64,000 nucleotides of DNA, taken from Clostridia bacterium. Its GTDB lineage: Bacteria; Bacillota; Clostridia; Oscillospirales; Acutalibacteraceae. Positions 25,368 to 34,974 of this stretch are shown here, piece after piece (position 1 is the stretch's first letter; each line of letters begins with the position of its first letter). The notes below the pieces were generated by a model. It was not told where the DNA came from and did no database searches. It saw nothing but the letters and a program-made list of their open reading frames with translations. The translations under genes were made by a program, and so were the position numbers. Location of the stretch: NCBI GenBank assembly GCA_017395425.1, contig JAFPUM010000038.1, positions 1-64,000 on the forward strand. Direction: 5' to 3'.

Positions 25368-27179
25368 TTATGCCTTAACCTGAATGTGAAAATATCGCTG
25401 CTCATTAAGCAAATCCACGTCTTCGCTGTTGAACCTCGCGTTAATCCAGACATTCGGCTCATAGGACTGTGTTTCGACCACTTTTGAAACATACAATGTA
25501 AGATTGTTTTCCGAGAGAGCGAAGTGTTTGTTCTTGTCTGTCACCTCGCATTTCACGGCAAACGGACGAGTCACGCCATCACGCACCGCACCCAGCGTTT
25601 CAATTTGCAATCCAATCGTCATCACTTCCTCCCCCGCCGCATTTACAAGATATATATTTTCCCATGTGGCATCTTTTACCATACTATCCCAACAAGAATA
25701 CGCCATGCTCGCTTCTACATCCAAAATATGGCTATACTTTCCGTTTGAAACGGTTCTGGTCTGCGTCTCGGTGATTTCCATGAGCATGATATCCAGATCA
25801 CCGTATGCCCCGGGAAGATGAATGGGCTGACCTGTAAAAGCATAATGACCTGCATCAACCTTTTGGGCGTTCAGAAAATAATTGTCCAGTCCGATATAAT
25901 GCGTCGGCATATCAGCTGCGCTTAGGTTTTCCGAATCGGAACACCAGCGAAGATATTCAATTTCCACCGTGAAATCGCTGCGGGTGATCTTCTCCATATC
26001 ATAATGACTGTTTGGTTGGTCTGCAAAATCCGAGAGTACCAGATAATAGCTGTCTCCCATCTTCATACCGCGCGGCTGATTCCACATCATGGCATCGGCA
26101 TTGACATCTTCGCTTAAATCATAAACATAACCGTGACCGTTGAGCAGATCAGAGGTGAGCCACGCATAACCAATCGGATCAGGCTGTTTTTCTTTGGCGT
26201 CACCCGATTGTTGCGACAGCTTTTTCGCATCGGCGTCATTGCGCACATAGACCGACGCATCGAAGCTATCAATCAGAGCCGCCGCTTGCTCCGAGGACAG
26301 ACGGCGGTCCGGATCAATCCTGACAATCAGATCCGCGCCCGATGGACTGAATGCCAGCGTTTGGAATGTGACGTTTGCGCCGTCCAGTGGGAACGTGCGA
26401 TTCAGCTCGCAGCGCTTGCTGCCCACGGTTTCGCTGACATTGTCAAGAGGGAAGTCAAACGCCAGATGACTGTGCATCTGATGGCTGATCGCTTCCACCG
26501 AACAGGTAAATGTCTTTTCGGCGGAATTCACTACCGCACTCATATGGGGCAGATATACCCGGTACTGCGCGTTCACCACATATTCACTGTTACGTTCATC
26601 TTCATTTTCCGCGGATTGAGTAAACACTCGGTTCTCATAACCCTTTCGATAAAACGCATGATCGCTGCCCACCGCCCATAAACACATGATCTGGCGGCTG
26701 TCAAAGGGAAGCGCGTTACCCTCATTGTCCCGAATGCGCCCCGAATAGACTATGTCGGGAAAGGAATACTGTCCGGTATCGCTGTCGCGAGTTACCAGAT
26801 CGTTTGGATAGTATTCCTTGACCGTAAAATACAGAAAATCATTCGCCAGCCGCGATTCCACGATTTCTACGGTGCAGCCATTGTCGGATTTTTTGAGGTT
26901 GACGGAAAATACGTCCTCCCGCCAATGGTGGGCAATCGCTTGATAAACCGTTCCTGCCGCATGCGCTACATAGCTGCGCAAGGGCGTGGCAACCGCGGCC
27001 AGCATCAGCGCGGCAGCTGCCGCCGCAGCACGAATGATCTTCCTGCCGCATGCGTAAGCCTTGCGCTTCCGTTCCTGCCGACGGGCAATCATACCGCGCA
27101 GCGTCGCCTCTTTCAGTTCTGCCGGCGTAGGGTCGACACGGGTGATAAACCGGTATTTTTTTCGACTTGATGTACTCAT
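25368..27179 (-). CDS. DUF4179-like membrane anti-sigma/regulatory protein
   Basis: A 603-residue membrane protein. The cytosolic N-terminus (1-45) is basic and helical, a transmembrane helix lies at about 48-66, and the remaining 530 residues are extracytoplasmic and beta-rich. An early HVYQAIAHHW-like segment and the overall layout match DUF4179 proteins, which pair with ECF-like sigma factors in Firmicutes. Its ATG overlaps the sigma-factor stop by 4 bases. It probably senses an envelope signal and restrains the sigma factor; this is inferred from context. Confidence 0.72.
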   Translation of the reverse strand: MSTSSRKKYRFITRVDPTPAELKEATLRGMIARRQERKRKAYACGRKIIRAAAAAAALMLAAVATPLRSYVAHAAGTVYQAIAHHWREDVFSVNLKKSDNGCTVEIVESRLANDFLYFTVKEYYPNDLVTRDSDTGQYSFPDIVYSGRIRDNEGNALPFDSRQIMCLWAVGSDHAFYRKGYENRVFTQSAENEDERNSEYVVNAQYRVYLPHMSAVVNSAEKTFTCSVEAISHQMHSHLAFDFPLDNVSETVGSKRCELNRTFPLDGANVTFQTLAFSPSGADLIVRIDPDRRLSSEQAAALIDSFDASVYVRNDADAKKLSQQSGDAKEKQPDPIGYAWLTSDLLNGHGYVYDLSEDVNADAMMWNQPRGMKMGDSYYLVLSDFADQPNSHYDMEKITRSDFTVEIEYLRWCSDSENLSAADMPTHYIGLDNYFLNAQKVDAGHYAFTGQPIHLPGAYGDLDIMLMEITETQTRTVSNGKYSHILDVEASMAYSCWDSMVKDATWENIYLVNAAGEEVMTIGLQIETLGAVRDGVTRPFAVKCEVTDKNKHFALSENNLTLYVSKVVETQSYEPNVWINARFNSEDVDLLNEQRYFHIQVKA

Positions 27180-27670
27180 AACATAGAATTCCTTTCCATC
27201 ATGATTTTTTTGTACTGTTGCTTTCCGTGTGCCAGAAGATTTTTCACAGCAATCTCGCTTTTTCCCAACAGTCTGGAAATTTCTTTGGCAGTATAACCGC
27301 AGTCAAAGTGAAGCATCAGCACCGCCTTGTAACGGGGATTGAGCTGATTCAACAATTCCTCAAAATCTGCCCGGCGTTCCACTTCTTCCATAAAGTCATC
27401 ATCGGACAGCATCTGTTCTATCATCTCTTCATCTACATCCGAACGTCTCGCGTTGTCAAACCGTGACTGCATATTTTTCGTTACATTCATCGTCACCCGG
27501 ATGAACCATGCTCTCGCGTGTTCTTCATCGCGGAATGTCGGCTTTTTATCAATATATCGGTAGAACACTTCCTGATACACATCGTCCGCGTCGCACGTTC
27601 TCTGCGTTCTTGCCAGCGCCAGCACGCGCACCACCGTTGAATATTGATCAATGATTTCCTGTTCGGTCAT
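27176..27670 (-). CDS. ECF-like RNA polymerase sigma factor
   Basis: A 164-residue sigma factor with region 2 (about 10-75; DDVYQEVFYRYI) and region 4 (about 105-155; GYTAKEISRLLGKSEIAVKNLLAHGK). The frame extends 28 codons upstream, but AGGAGG lies 6 bases before this ATG. The downstream gene overlaps it by 4 bases and encodes its probable anti-sigma factor. It is diverged in sequence from the sigma factor at 24585, so the two systems are not recent duplicates. Confidence 0.9.
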   Translation of the reverse strand: MTEQEIIDQYSTVVRVLALARTQRTCDADDVYQEVFYRYIDKKPTFRDEEHARAWFIRVTMNVTKNMQSRFDNARRSDVDEEMIEQMLSDDDFMEEVERRADFEELLNQLNPRYKAVLMLHFDCGYTAKEISRLLGKSEIAVKNLLAHGKQQYKKIMMERNSML

Positions 27671-27748
27671 CTTTTTACCTCCTTCACCTATAACACCGTT
27701 CAGAACCGCAAAAAGTATCAGTTCCCGCCTGGTTTTTTTGCGGAACAG

Positions 27749-27776
27749 TTGCATTTTTCAAAATCCGTGCTATAAT
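27749..27776 (+). promoter_or_regulatory. Sigma-A-type promoter of the ydjM-like gene
   Basis: TTGCAT (27749-27754), 16 bp, TATAAT (27771-27776), 32 bases before the start codon. Confidence 0.65.
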
Positions 27777-27808
27777 AGACCTATCAGACGGAAAGGAATC
27801 ACAGAACA

Positions 27809-28339
27809 ATGACTGGAAAAACCCACGCTCTGGCGGGCGCGTTTGTGGCGCTCGCGCTTCACGGGTCAGGTGCGGAGGTCGTCATGGCGACCTTCGGCGG
27901 TCTGCTGCCCGATATTGATACGGCACAATCCATCGTCGGCAAACACGCCAAAACCTTTGCCAAGCTGCTGCCCCATCGCGGACCGACACACAGCGTACTC
28001 ATGCTGGTGTTTGCTACCTTTGTCAATCCCTGGCTCGGTCTGGGCGTACTGACACATATTGTCCTCGACATGATGACCGCGAAGGGGTTAAAGCTATTCT
28101 GGCCGTGGGATAAGAAATTCCGCTTTCCCCTTGCCAAGAAAAACGTCAATCAGGGTACCTTTGAACAGGTGCTGCAACTGGCCATGCTGATCGCGTCGGT
28201 GGTAATCTGTATCCGATCCATGAGCGGGTTCTTCTCCTTTGATCTGCTCGACGAAATGGACTGGTTCACAAGCTGGTATGATACCGCACGGAATTATGTG
28301 CTTGACCGCGCCGATGATTTTATCAGAATCTTCTCTTAA
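27809..28339 (+). CDS. YdjM-like membrane-bound metal-dependent hydrolase (DUF457)
   Basis: A 176-residue membrane protein of the YdjM/DUF457 family. His/Asp motifs are spread as in the family: THALAGA near the start, GGLLPDID (about 30-37), HRGPTHS (about 56-62) and THIVLDM (about 83-89). Three or four hydrophobic helices are seen. In E. coli ydjM is SOS-induced; the enzymatic activity is not well defined. GGAAAGGA precedes the ATG. It is a single-gene unit with its own promoter and terminator. Confidence 0.85.
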   Translation: MTGKTHALAGAFVALALHGSGAEVVMATFGGLLPDIDTAQSIVGKHAKTFAKLLPHRGPTHSVLMLVFATFVNPWLGLGVLTHIVLDMMTAKGLKLFWPWDKKFRFPLAKKNVNQGTFEQVLQLAMLIASVVICIRSMSGFFSFDLLDEMDWFTSWYDTARNYVLDRADDFIRIFS

Positions 28340-28348
28340 TGTTATCTT

Positions 28349-28390
28349 ACCCGGAAGGATATTTCTTGAAAAAATTCCTTCCGGGTATTT
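28349..28390 (+). terminator. Terminator after the ydjM-like gene
   Basis: ACCCGGAAGGA (28349-28359) pairs perfectly with TCCTTCCGGGT (28376-28386), followed by ATTTCTG. The T run is short. Confidence 0.7.
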
Positions 28391-28480
28391 CTGTATTCTT
28401 TACCTTTTTTCCTCTCTCTCTTAACCTTTTCTAAACCTTCGGGACCTATACTATACACAACGAAAGGAAAGGTGAGCTTC

Positions 28481-29395
28481 ATGAGCAGCATAATTCTCAA
28501 AGCAGAACACATTATCAAAAAATACGGCGCCACCACCGTACTCAACGACGTCAGCGTTACATTGGAAAGCGGCAGAATCTACGGACTGATCGGCGTCAAC
28601 GGTGCCGGTAAAACCACCCTGATGCGCCAGATTCTGGGGCTTTCGATTCCCGATTCGGGTGAAATCGAGCTTTTCGGCAAGCGCGGCAGAGAAGCAGCCG
28701 CCGAACGCGGCAGAATGGGCTGCCTGATCGAATCGCCCGGACTGGTTCTCAACCTCACAGCCAAACAAAATCTCCGCCTTCATCGCATCATGCACGGTAT
28801 CGCCGACAAGGACGTGGAAGACAAACTGCTCGAAACCGTCGGTCTTTCCAACACCGGCAAGAAAAAAGCCAAGGATTTCTCCCTCGGCATGAAGCAGCGT
28901 CTTGGCATCGCGATTGCGCTGCTTACCAATCCGGAACTGGTCATTCTCGACGAACCCATCAACGGACTTGATCCCATCGGTGTGGTGGAAATCCGGGAAC
29001 TCATCAAAAAGCTCTGCGACGAGCGCGGCATGACCATTCTCATTTCCAGCCACAATCTCCCCGAACTCTATCAGTGCGCTACCGATTATATTATCATTGA
29101 TAAGGGAGAAGTCAAGCAGGAAATCAGCTTGGAAGAACTCGAAGAAAAGTGCCGTCACTACCTGCTCATCGAAACCGATGACACCGAAAAGCTCGCAACC
29201 GTACTCGAAACCCAGCTTGGCACGACCAATTTCAAAGTCATGCCCGACGGCACCGTGCAGCTCTATGACTTTACCGATGAACGCGACAAGGTCTCCGATG
29301 TGCTTTTTGATAACGGCATCCGCACCAAGGGCTTCTCCCTCATGGGCGAAACGCTGGAAAATTACTTTATCTCTGTCGTAGGACAGAAGGCTTGA
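28481..29395 (+). CDS. ABC transporter ATP-binding protein (ABC-2 exporter, BcrA-like)
   Basis: A 304-residue ATPase. Walker A is GVNGAGKTT (about 40-48), the signature is FSLGMKQR, Walker B is LVILDEPINGLDP and the switch His is in SSH. The C-terminal extension (about 215-304) is typical of drug/peptide exporter ATPases such as BcrA. The frame also allows a GTG three codons upstream, but AAAGGTGA precedes this ATG. It forms an operon with the permease gene 40 bases downstream. The substrate is unknown; antibiotic or peptide export is common in the family. Confidence 0.92.
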   Translation: MSSIILKAEHIIKKYGATTVLNDVSVTLESGRIYGLIGVNGAGKTTLMRQILGLSIPDSGEIELFGKRGREAAAERGRMGCLIESPGLVLNLTAKQNLRLHRIMHGIADKDVEDKLLETVGLSNTGKKKAKDFSLGMKQRLGIAIALLTNPELVILDEPINGLDPIGVVEIRELIKKLCDERGMTILISSHNLPELYQCATDYIIIDKGEVKQEISLEELEEKCRHYLLIETDDTEKLATVLETQLGTTNFKVMPDGTVQLYDFTDERDKVSDVLFDNGIRTKGFSLMGETLENYFISVVGQKA

Positions 29396-29435
29396 CGTTT
29401 TATCCGTACAGGAATGTTTTTCGGAGGTTTTTATC

Positions 29436-30230
29436 ATGATCAATCTTATCAAAGCGGATTTTTACAAAATCAACCGTTCCCTGATCTATAAAGTGCTGTT
29501 TATCATCACTTCCATCTGCGCCGTCATCACGACTGTTGTTTCCCATCGGATTCAGGCGGGCGATATGGATTTCGTCTCGGCGGCAACCGTTGCCATGCTG
29601 ACCGATGTGGTCATGCTCACGCTCGTCAACTGCGTGGTAGCCGGACAGCTGATCTGCGGCGATTTTGAAAACAAGCTCATTCAGTCCGCACTTACCGGCA
29701 CCAGCAGCCGCCTCACGGTAGTCTGCGCCAAGATGGTCAGCTATACCGGTCTGATCGGCATCATGTCGCTGCCTTTCGCGCTCTGCTCCCTCATCGGCGC
29801 TGCAACCAAAGCGGGTTTCTCTCTCCCCTATTCCGCCTCCGTCTATCTGGCGATGCTTTCCGACGCCACCCAGAACGACGTGACCGGCGGAATGCTGGTC
29901 AAATTCGCGGTGATCAGTCTGGTCATGGTGCTGGTCTACACCGCTCAGGCAGGCATTGTCTTCCTGATGGGCTTCCTCATCAAGAACAAGCCGCTGGTCG
30001 TTACGATTATCGGCTATCTCATCTGCACCGTGATCGGCATGAGCAGCTCACTGTTCGGCGATTCGATGGAAAAGATTATGTCTTACTCCCCCTTCAGCGC
30101 GGATATGTATTCTCTGAGCAGCGGGAGCGATTACGTCACCATCGCCAAAGTCGCGCTGATTTCGCTGGCATGGATCGTCGCTTTCACTGCCGCCAGCTTC
30201 GCCGCCTTCCGCAAGGCTGAAATCAAATAA
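29436..30230 (+). CDS. ABC-2 type transporter permease
   Basis: A 264-residue polytopic membrane protein with six predicted helices and the ABC-2 layout: an N-terminal helix at about 18-38, a long first loop, and a terminal helix ending AFRKAEIK. CGGAGG precedes the ATG. It partners with the ATPase upstream. A LytTR/DUF3021 pair lies convergently behind the terminator and may be the regulator. Confidence 0.87.
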   Translation: MINLIKADFYKINRSLIYKVLFIITSICAVITTVVSHRIQAGDMDFVSAATVAMLTDVVMLTLVNCVVAGQLICGDFENKLIQSALTGTSSRLTVVCAKMVSYTGLIGIMSLPFALCSLIGAATKAGFSLPYSASVYLAMLSDATQNDVTGGMLVKFAVISLVMVLVYTAQAGIVFLMGFLIKNKPLVVTIIGYLICTVIGMSSSLFGDSMEKIMSYSPFSADMYSLSSGSDYVTIAKVALISLAWIVAFTAASFAAFRKAEIK

Positions 30231-30267
30231 CATCTGGCAAATGTCAAAAACATTTCATATCACCATC

Positions 30268-30307
30268 CCAAAAAAGCCTGAGAGCAACCGCTTTCAGGCT
30301 TTTTTGG
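30268..30307. terminator. Bidirectional terminator between the ABC-2 operon and the DUF3021 gene
   Basis: AAAAAAGCCTGA and TCAGGCTTTTTT are exact inverted repeats around a 12-base loop. A runs on one side and T runs on the other allow both directions. Confidence 0.92.
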
Positions 30308-30348
30308 ATTATTTATACATCGTCAATACGGCATTCACGGATTTTTCG

Positions 30349-30801
30349 CTATTCATTAATCTTGCGGTTAATGGCTTTCACCTTTGCACGGTAGATGAAA
30401 TACATTGTCACCCAGACAGAAGCGTAAATGCCCGCGAATATGCCGATATATTGGAGAATGCCTGCCAGTGAATGTTCCATCCAATAACAGATGTAGGCAA
30501 TTGGAATCATCGTACAGACCGAAATCGCAAAATTGATCGCGCTCTGTGCGGCGAGATTGAGTTTCTCATTTTCCCAGACAACCGACATGGCGGCAAAGAC
30601 AAATCCCATCACGCCGCACAAAACAAATTGCAATATCACCGCCGCCATCTCACTCCCGCACATCTGCGCCATTTCGGGAACCACGGCACTGTACCTGCCT
30701 TCCGGCGCAAACCCCAGAGACGCGGCGATGTTAATCGCATTGCCGATGGTGACACCCACCGGAAAACCAAATAATCCTCTTACCATTGCTTTCTTTAACA
30801 T
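30349..30801 (-). CDS. DUF3021 family membrane protein (likely LytTR partner)
   Basis: A 150-residue protein with four hydrophobic helices (about 8-28, 50-72, 88-110 and 115-135), the layout of DUF3021. Such proteins are usually encoded next to a LytTR DNA-binding protein, and related membrane proteins inhibit it (LytTR regulatory systems, e.g. HdrM/BrsM in streptococci). AAGGAAGG lies 7 bases before this ATG, so it is preferred over the ATG 7 codons upstream. It lies 23 bases after the LytTR gene. Confidence 0.8.
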   Translation of the reverse strand: MLKKAMVRGLFGFPVGVTIGNAINIAASLGFAPEGRYSAVVPEMAQMCGSEMAAVILQFVLCGVMGFVFAAMSVVWENEKLNLAAQSAINFAISVCTMIPIAYICYWMEHSLAGILQYIGIFAGIYASVWVTMYFIYRAKVKAINRKINE

Positions 30802-30824
30802 TGTAATGCCTTCCTTTCTCATGG

Positions 30825-31265
30825 TTAAATTCCTAAAATTTCTTTGATTTTGGACACATACCGTCGGGAAACATAGGTGGACTGACCGTTTTTCAGCCTG
30901 ACCTGAATGGTTCCCGCGATGCTCAGATCAAATTTTGCCGTTTTCTTCAGATTGATGATTTCGGAATTGGAAATGCGCACGAATTTTCGCCCCGCGAGCT
31001 TTTCTTCCAATTGATAAAGTCTCATGCGAATCTGAAACACTCCCTTTTCCGTAACTGCCAGCACCTTCTGCTGTTCGGCATAAATACGATAGATATCGTC
31101 CGGATCAAGAATTTCCGCGTTATCCTCGCTGAATCCCGTGAGAATATCCGACGACGTATCCGTGAGTTTTTTGACGGCTGCGTTTACCTCGTCGGTAATT
31201 TCCGCGGTGTGAATGACCGCAATCGGCTCCGGATATCCGCTCTCGATCTGAATGTTGACTTGCAA
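30825..31265 (-). CDS. LytTR-domain DNA-binding regulator
   Basis: A 146-residue protein with no receiver domain. The C-terminal two-thirds is a LytTR DNA-binding domain with the typical RLYQLEEKL, FVRISNSEIINL and SRRYVSKIKEIL elements (about 80-145). It is probably part of a two-gene LytTR/DUF3021 system. AGGAGG lies 8 bases before a TTG, which is taken as the start; a GTG two codons earlier is too close to it. Genes of this type often control themselves and an exporter, and an ABC-2 exporter operon lies convergently nearby. Confidence 0.85.
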   Translation of the reverse strand: MQVNIQIESGYPEPIAVIHTAEITDEVNAAVKKLTDTSSDILTGFSEDNAEILDPDDIYRIYAEQQKVLAVTEKGVFQIRMRLYQLEEKLAGRKFVRISNSEIINLKKTAKFDLSIAGTIQVRLKNGQSTYVSRRYVSKIKEILGI

Positions 31266-31480
31266 GCTCACCGCCTCCTTTCGCCTTGTATTGTATATGA
31301 TCTGTGCCTGCTTTGCAAGCGATTTGACACGGTCGGTCGTATGGGACATATAAACGGTTATGGAACAGCATTGGCATCATTCCGCCGCTCTCCGAATATG
31401 CTTTTATGTGACGAAAATCGTGCGTTTCTATGAAAAAATTGTAAAATATCGGTTTCACAGGAAAATCACACGAAAAACAC
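31266..31480. other. Intergenic region, no feature identified
   Basis: This lies between the divergent LytTR gene and the groES promoter. It should hold the LytTR promoter on the minus strand, but no convincing -35/-10 pair or gene was seen. Confidence 0.3.
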
Positions 31481-31508
31481 TTGATTTTTTTGGGAAAGAG
31501 GTTATAAT
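31481..31508 (+). promoter_or_regulatory. Sigma-A promoter of groESL
   Basis: TTGATT (31481-31486), 16 bp, TATAAT (31503-31508), directly before the CIRCE element. Confidence 0.75.
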
Positions 31509-31513
31509 ACTAT

Positions 31514-31540
31514 TTAGCACTCGGGGAACGAGAGTGCTAA
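31514..31540. promoter_or_regulatory. CIRCE element (HrcA operator)
   Basis: A perfect CIRCE: TTAGCACTC (31514-31522), a 9-bp spacer, GAGTGCTAA (31532-31540). It lies 5 bp after the -10 of the groESL promoter, so HrcA binding should repress the operon until heat shock. The hrcA gene is not in the window. Confidence 0.97.
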
Positions 31541-31605
31541 CGTGCGAAAACAGGTTGACAATGCTGCGGGTTTATACCGCACGAATGAAAGGAAGAATCT
31601 TTATT

Positions 31606-31890
31606 ATGACAATCAGACCGCTTTCTGACAGAGTCGTGCTGAAAATGGTGGAGGCCGAGGAAACCACCGCTTCCGGCTTTATTCTCACCAGTGCTTCCAA
31701 GGAGAAGCCTCAGATCGCCGAAGTCATTTCGGTCGGTCCCGGAGGCGTCGTGGATGGCGAAAAGGTCGAAATGACTGTGAAACCCGGCGATAAGGTACTC
31801 ATGAGCAAGTATGCCGGCACCGAAGTCAAGGTGGATGGAGAAGAGTATGTCATCGTTCGTGTAGGCGACATTCTCGCCGTCTGCGAATAA
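31606..31890 (+). CDS. groES: Co-chaperonin GroES
   Basis: A 94-residue co-chaperonin that caps the GroEL folding chamber. It has the family start IRPLSDRVVLK, the mobile loop with ETTASGFILTSASKEKPQ, and VISVGPG and KVLMSKYAGTEVK segments. The true ATG has AAAGGAAG about 10 bases ahead; the frame is open further upstream through the CIRCE region. It lies 52 bases before groEL under CIRCE control. Confidence 0.97.
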   Translation: MTIRPLSDRVVLKMVEAEETTASGFILTSASKEKPQIAEVISVGPGGVVDGEKVEMTVKPGDKVLMSKYAGTEVKVDGEEYVIVRVGDILAVCE

Positions 31891-31903
31891 TGCCGCTTTG
31901 TAA

Positions 31904-33571
<1,668 letters not shown>

Positions 33572-33618
33572 TCCACAGACGGCACCATCCGCGGTTCGTC
33601 TGAACCTTTGAAACTTTT

Positions 33619-33675
33619 GTGCCGCTGTGATAGTGTGATAGTGTGATAGACAACTATGACAGCGGCACTTTTTTT
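33619..33675 (+). terminator. Terminator of groESL
   Basis: GTGCCGCTGT (33619-33628) pairs exactly with ACAGCGGCAC (33659-33668), followed by seven T. The loop contains a short GTGTGATA tandem repeat. The rest of the 300-base gap to the next gene is AT-rich. Confidence 0.9.
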
Positions 33676-33777
33676 ATGATTTCATGGTATCAATTGTGTA
33701 TATTTTACAAATATAATTTATAATTATAGCCTTTATTTATATATATAGCTAAAATTGCATATTTAATCAAATGAAAC

Positions 33778-33806
33778 TTGCACAAAAAAAAGTTTTGTGA
33801 TAGAAT
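33778..33806 (+). promoter_or_regulatory. Sigma-A promoter of the coiled-coil protein gene
   Basis: TTGCAC (33778-33783), 17 bp, TAGAAT (33801-33806). The spacer carries a palindrome (see 33781-33846). Confidence 0.65.
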
Positions 33807-33846
33807 GATTACAGACAAAACGATAGATGTACAAAACGGTTTTGTA
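33781..33846. promoter_or_regulatory. Two related palindromes around the promoter: operator pair candidate
   Basis: The first, CACAAAA (33781-33787) with TTTTGTG (33793-33799), fills the -35/-10 spacer. The second, TACAAAAC-G-GTTTTGTA (33830-33846), is exact and lies in the 5' leader, flanked by ACAGACA and TGTCTGT, which can extend it. Both share the ACAAAA half-site; centre-to-centre distance is 48 bp. They could be operators for one repressor, or the second could be an RNA hairpin near the ribosome site. Confidence 0.5.
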
Positions 33847-33877
33847 TGTCTGTCATTATTTTCAGGAGGCCATTGCT

Positions 33878-34447
33878 ATGTCTGAGTTTTTTGTAAACAC
33901 CTACGATGAAGAAGAAGATCTGCCGCCGATCGTTCTGCCTATTCCCTATGAGGAAGAGGATGAAGAAGCGATTCTGGCTGAAATGAGAGCCAGAAAATCC
34001 AAAGAGGTGGAAGTGGAAGAAGTCGAGGAGCCGATTATTCTGCCCATTCCCTATGAGGACGAGGAAGCGGAAAACGCCCGCAACAAGATCAAGGAAGCCA
34101 AGGTCGCCAAGAAAGTGGCTGACACCACTTCTCAGACCGCTGTTGCCTTTGAGCAGAAGGCTGTGGAAGCCGAAGCTGTGGCTGCCGCTAAGGTGAAGGC
34201 TGCTATTGAGGCTGCCAAACTTGCCGCTACGCAGAAGCTCCAGGAAGCCCAGCAGATGCAGGAAGCCATCCGTATGGCAGAACAGGCGGAAAGAGAAAGA
34301 TTGGCTGCTGTGGCAGAAGCGGAAAAGGCTAAGAAGGAAGCCGCAGCCAAGGAAGCTCTCGCCAAGAAGGCTGCCGCTCAGGCACAGGCTGCGGAAATGG
34401 CTGCACAGGCTGCGATCAACGCTATCAACAACGCGGCTAAGAGATAA
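33878..34447 (+). CDS. Acidic/Ala-rich coiled-coil protein, unrecognised
   Basis: A 189-residue cytosolic protein without signal or membrane segment. The N-terminal 70 residues are acidic and contain two copies of a short motif: PIVLPIPYEEEDEEA (about 14-28) and PIILPIPYEDEEAEN (about 51-65). Residues 75-189 are an unbroken Ala/Glu/Lys/Gln-rich helix, likely a coiled coil, ending in a basic AAKR. TCAGGAGG lies 8 bases before the ATG; the frame extends 17 codons upstream without support. It has its own promoter, palindromes and strong terminator, so it is deliberately expressed. No family is known to me. Confidence 0.75.
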   Translation: MSEFFVNTYDEEEDLPPIVLPIPYEEEDEEAILAEMRARKSKEVEVEEVEEPIILPIPYEDEEAENARNKIKEAKVAKKVADTTSQTAVAFEQKAVEAEAVAAAKVKAAIEAAKLAATQKLQEAQQMQEAIRMAEQAERERLAAVAEAEKAKKEAAAKEALAKKAAAQAQAAEMAAQAAINAINNAAKR

Positions 34448-34473
34448 AACCTTTTTCAGATTTTACCAATATT

Positions 34474-34516
34474 CCTCTCAGACCGTTCCTTCTGAGAAAC
34501 GGTCTGAGAGGTTTTT
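34474..34516 (+). terminator. Terminator of the coiled-coil protein gene
   Basis: CCTCTCAGACCGTT (34474-34487) pairs exactly with AACGGTCTGAGAGG (34498-34511), followed by TTTTT. Confidence 0.95.
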
Positions 34517-34554
34517 GTTTTATGTTTCATTTCAGGTGAAATGAAACATAAAAC
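34517..34554. repeat. 38-bp near-perfect palindrome between terminator and pheST promoter
   Basis: The 18-base arm GTTTTATGTTTCATTTCA (34517-34534) is followed by GG and its exact inverse (34537-34554). It starts right after the terminator T run and ends 4 bp before the pheST -35. It could be a second terminator-like structure or an operator. Confidence 0.7.
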
Positions 34555-34557
34555 TAC

Positions 34558-34586
34558 TTGATTTTCAGCTTTCAATATGATAGAAT
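34558..34586 (+). promoter_or_regulatory. Sigma-A promoter of pheST
   Basis: TTGATT (34558-34563), 17 bp, TAGAAT (34581-34586), directly before the T-box leader. Confidence 0.65.
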
Positions 34587-34589
34587 AAC

Positions 34590-34920
34590 AGTTAAGCAAT
34601 CAAATACAGGTGTAACGGCAATGATGGCATTTCAGTAACCGTCTGTGCCTCCGAAAACCCTTTTCAGAGAGAAGATGTCTTGGGCTGTGAACATCTTTCG
34701 GGTGAGGCAGCGGTGAATTTCGGTGTCGGAGCCGGTTGTTCGACCCGTCGATATTTTATGCTGCACGGCAAGGACAGTCCGCTTTTCCCTGCGTTATGGG
34801 GACACAATGGGCATTATGGATGTCATGCGTCAATATGCCAATTTGGGTGGTATAGCGAAAATTCGCAGCGATCATTCGCAACGGGATTTCGTCCCATAGG
34901 GACGGGGTCTTTATTTTTTT
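34590..34920 (+). promoter_or_regulatory. T-box riboswitch (Phe) of pheST
   Basis: The roughly 330-base leader ends with the T-box signature GGGTGGTATAGCG (34845-34857). Its bulge TGGT (34848-34851) suits a tRNA ending ACCA, as tRNA-Phe does. A terminator hairpin CGTCCC-ATA-GGGACG (34890-34904) with a T-rich run follows. A candidate Phe specifier TTC lies at 34719-34721 on the 3' side of Stem I. Uncharged tRNA-Phe should stabilise the antiterminator and allow pheST transcription. Open frames through this stretch are spurious. Confidence 0.9.
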
Positions 34921-34974
34921 GCCGCATTCTTGCGTTGCACCGGTATGCCCATCACGACAAGGAGGAAGCCAGCA

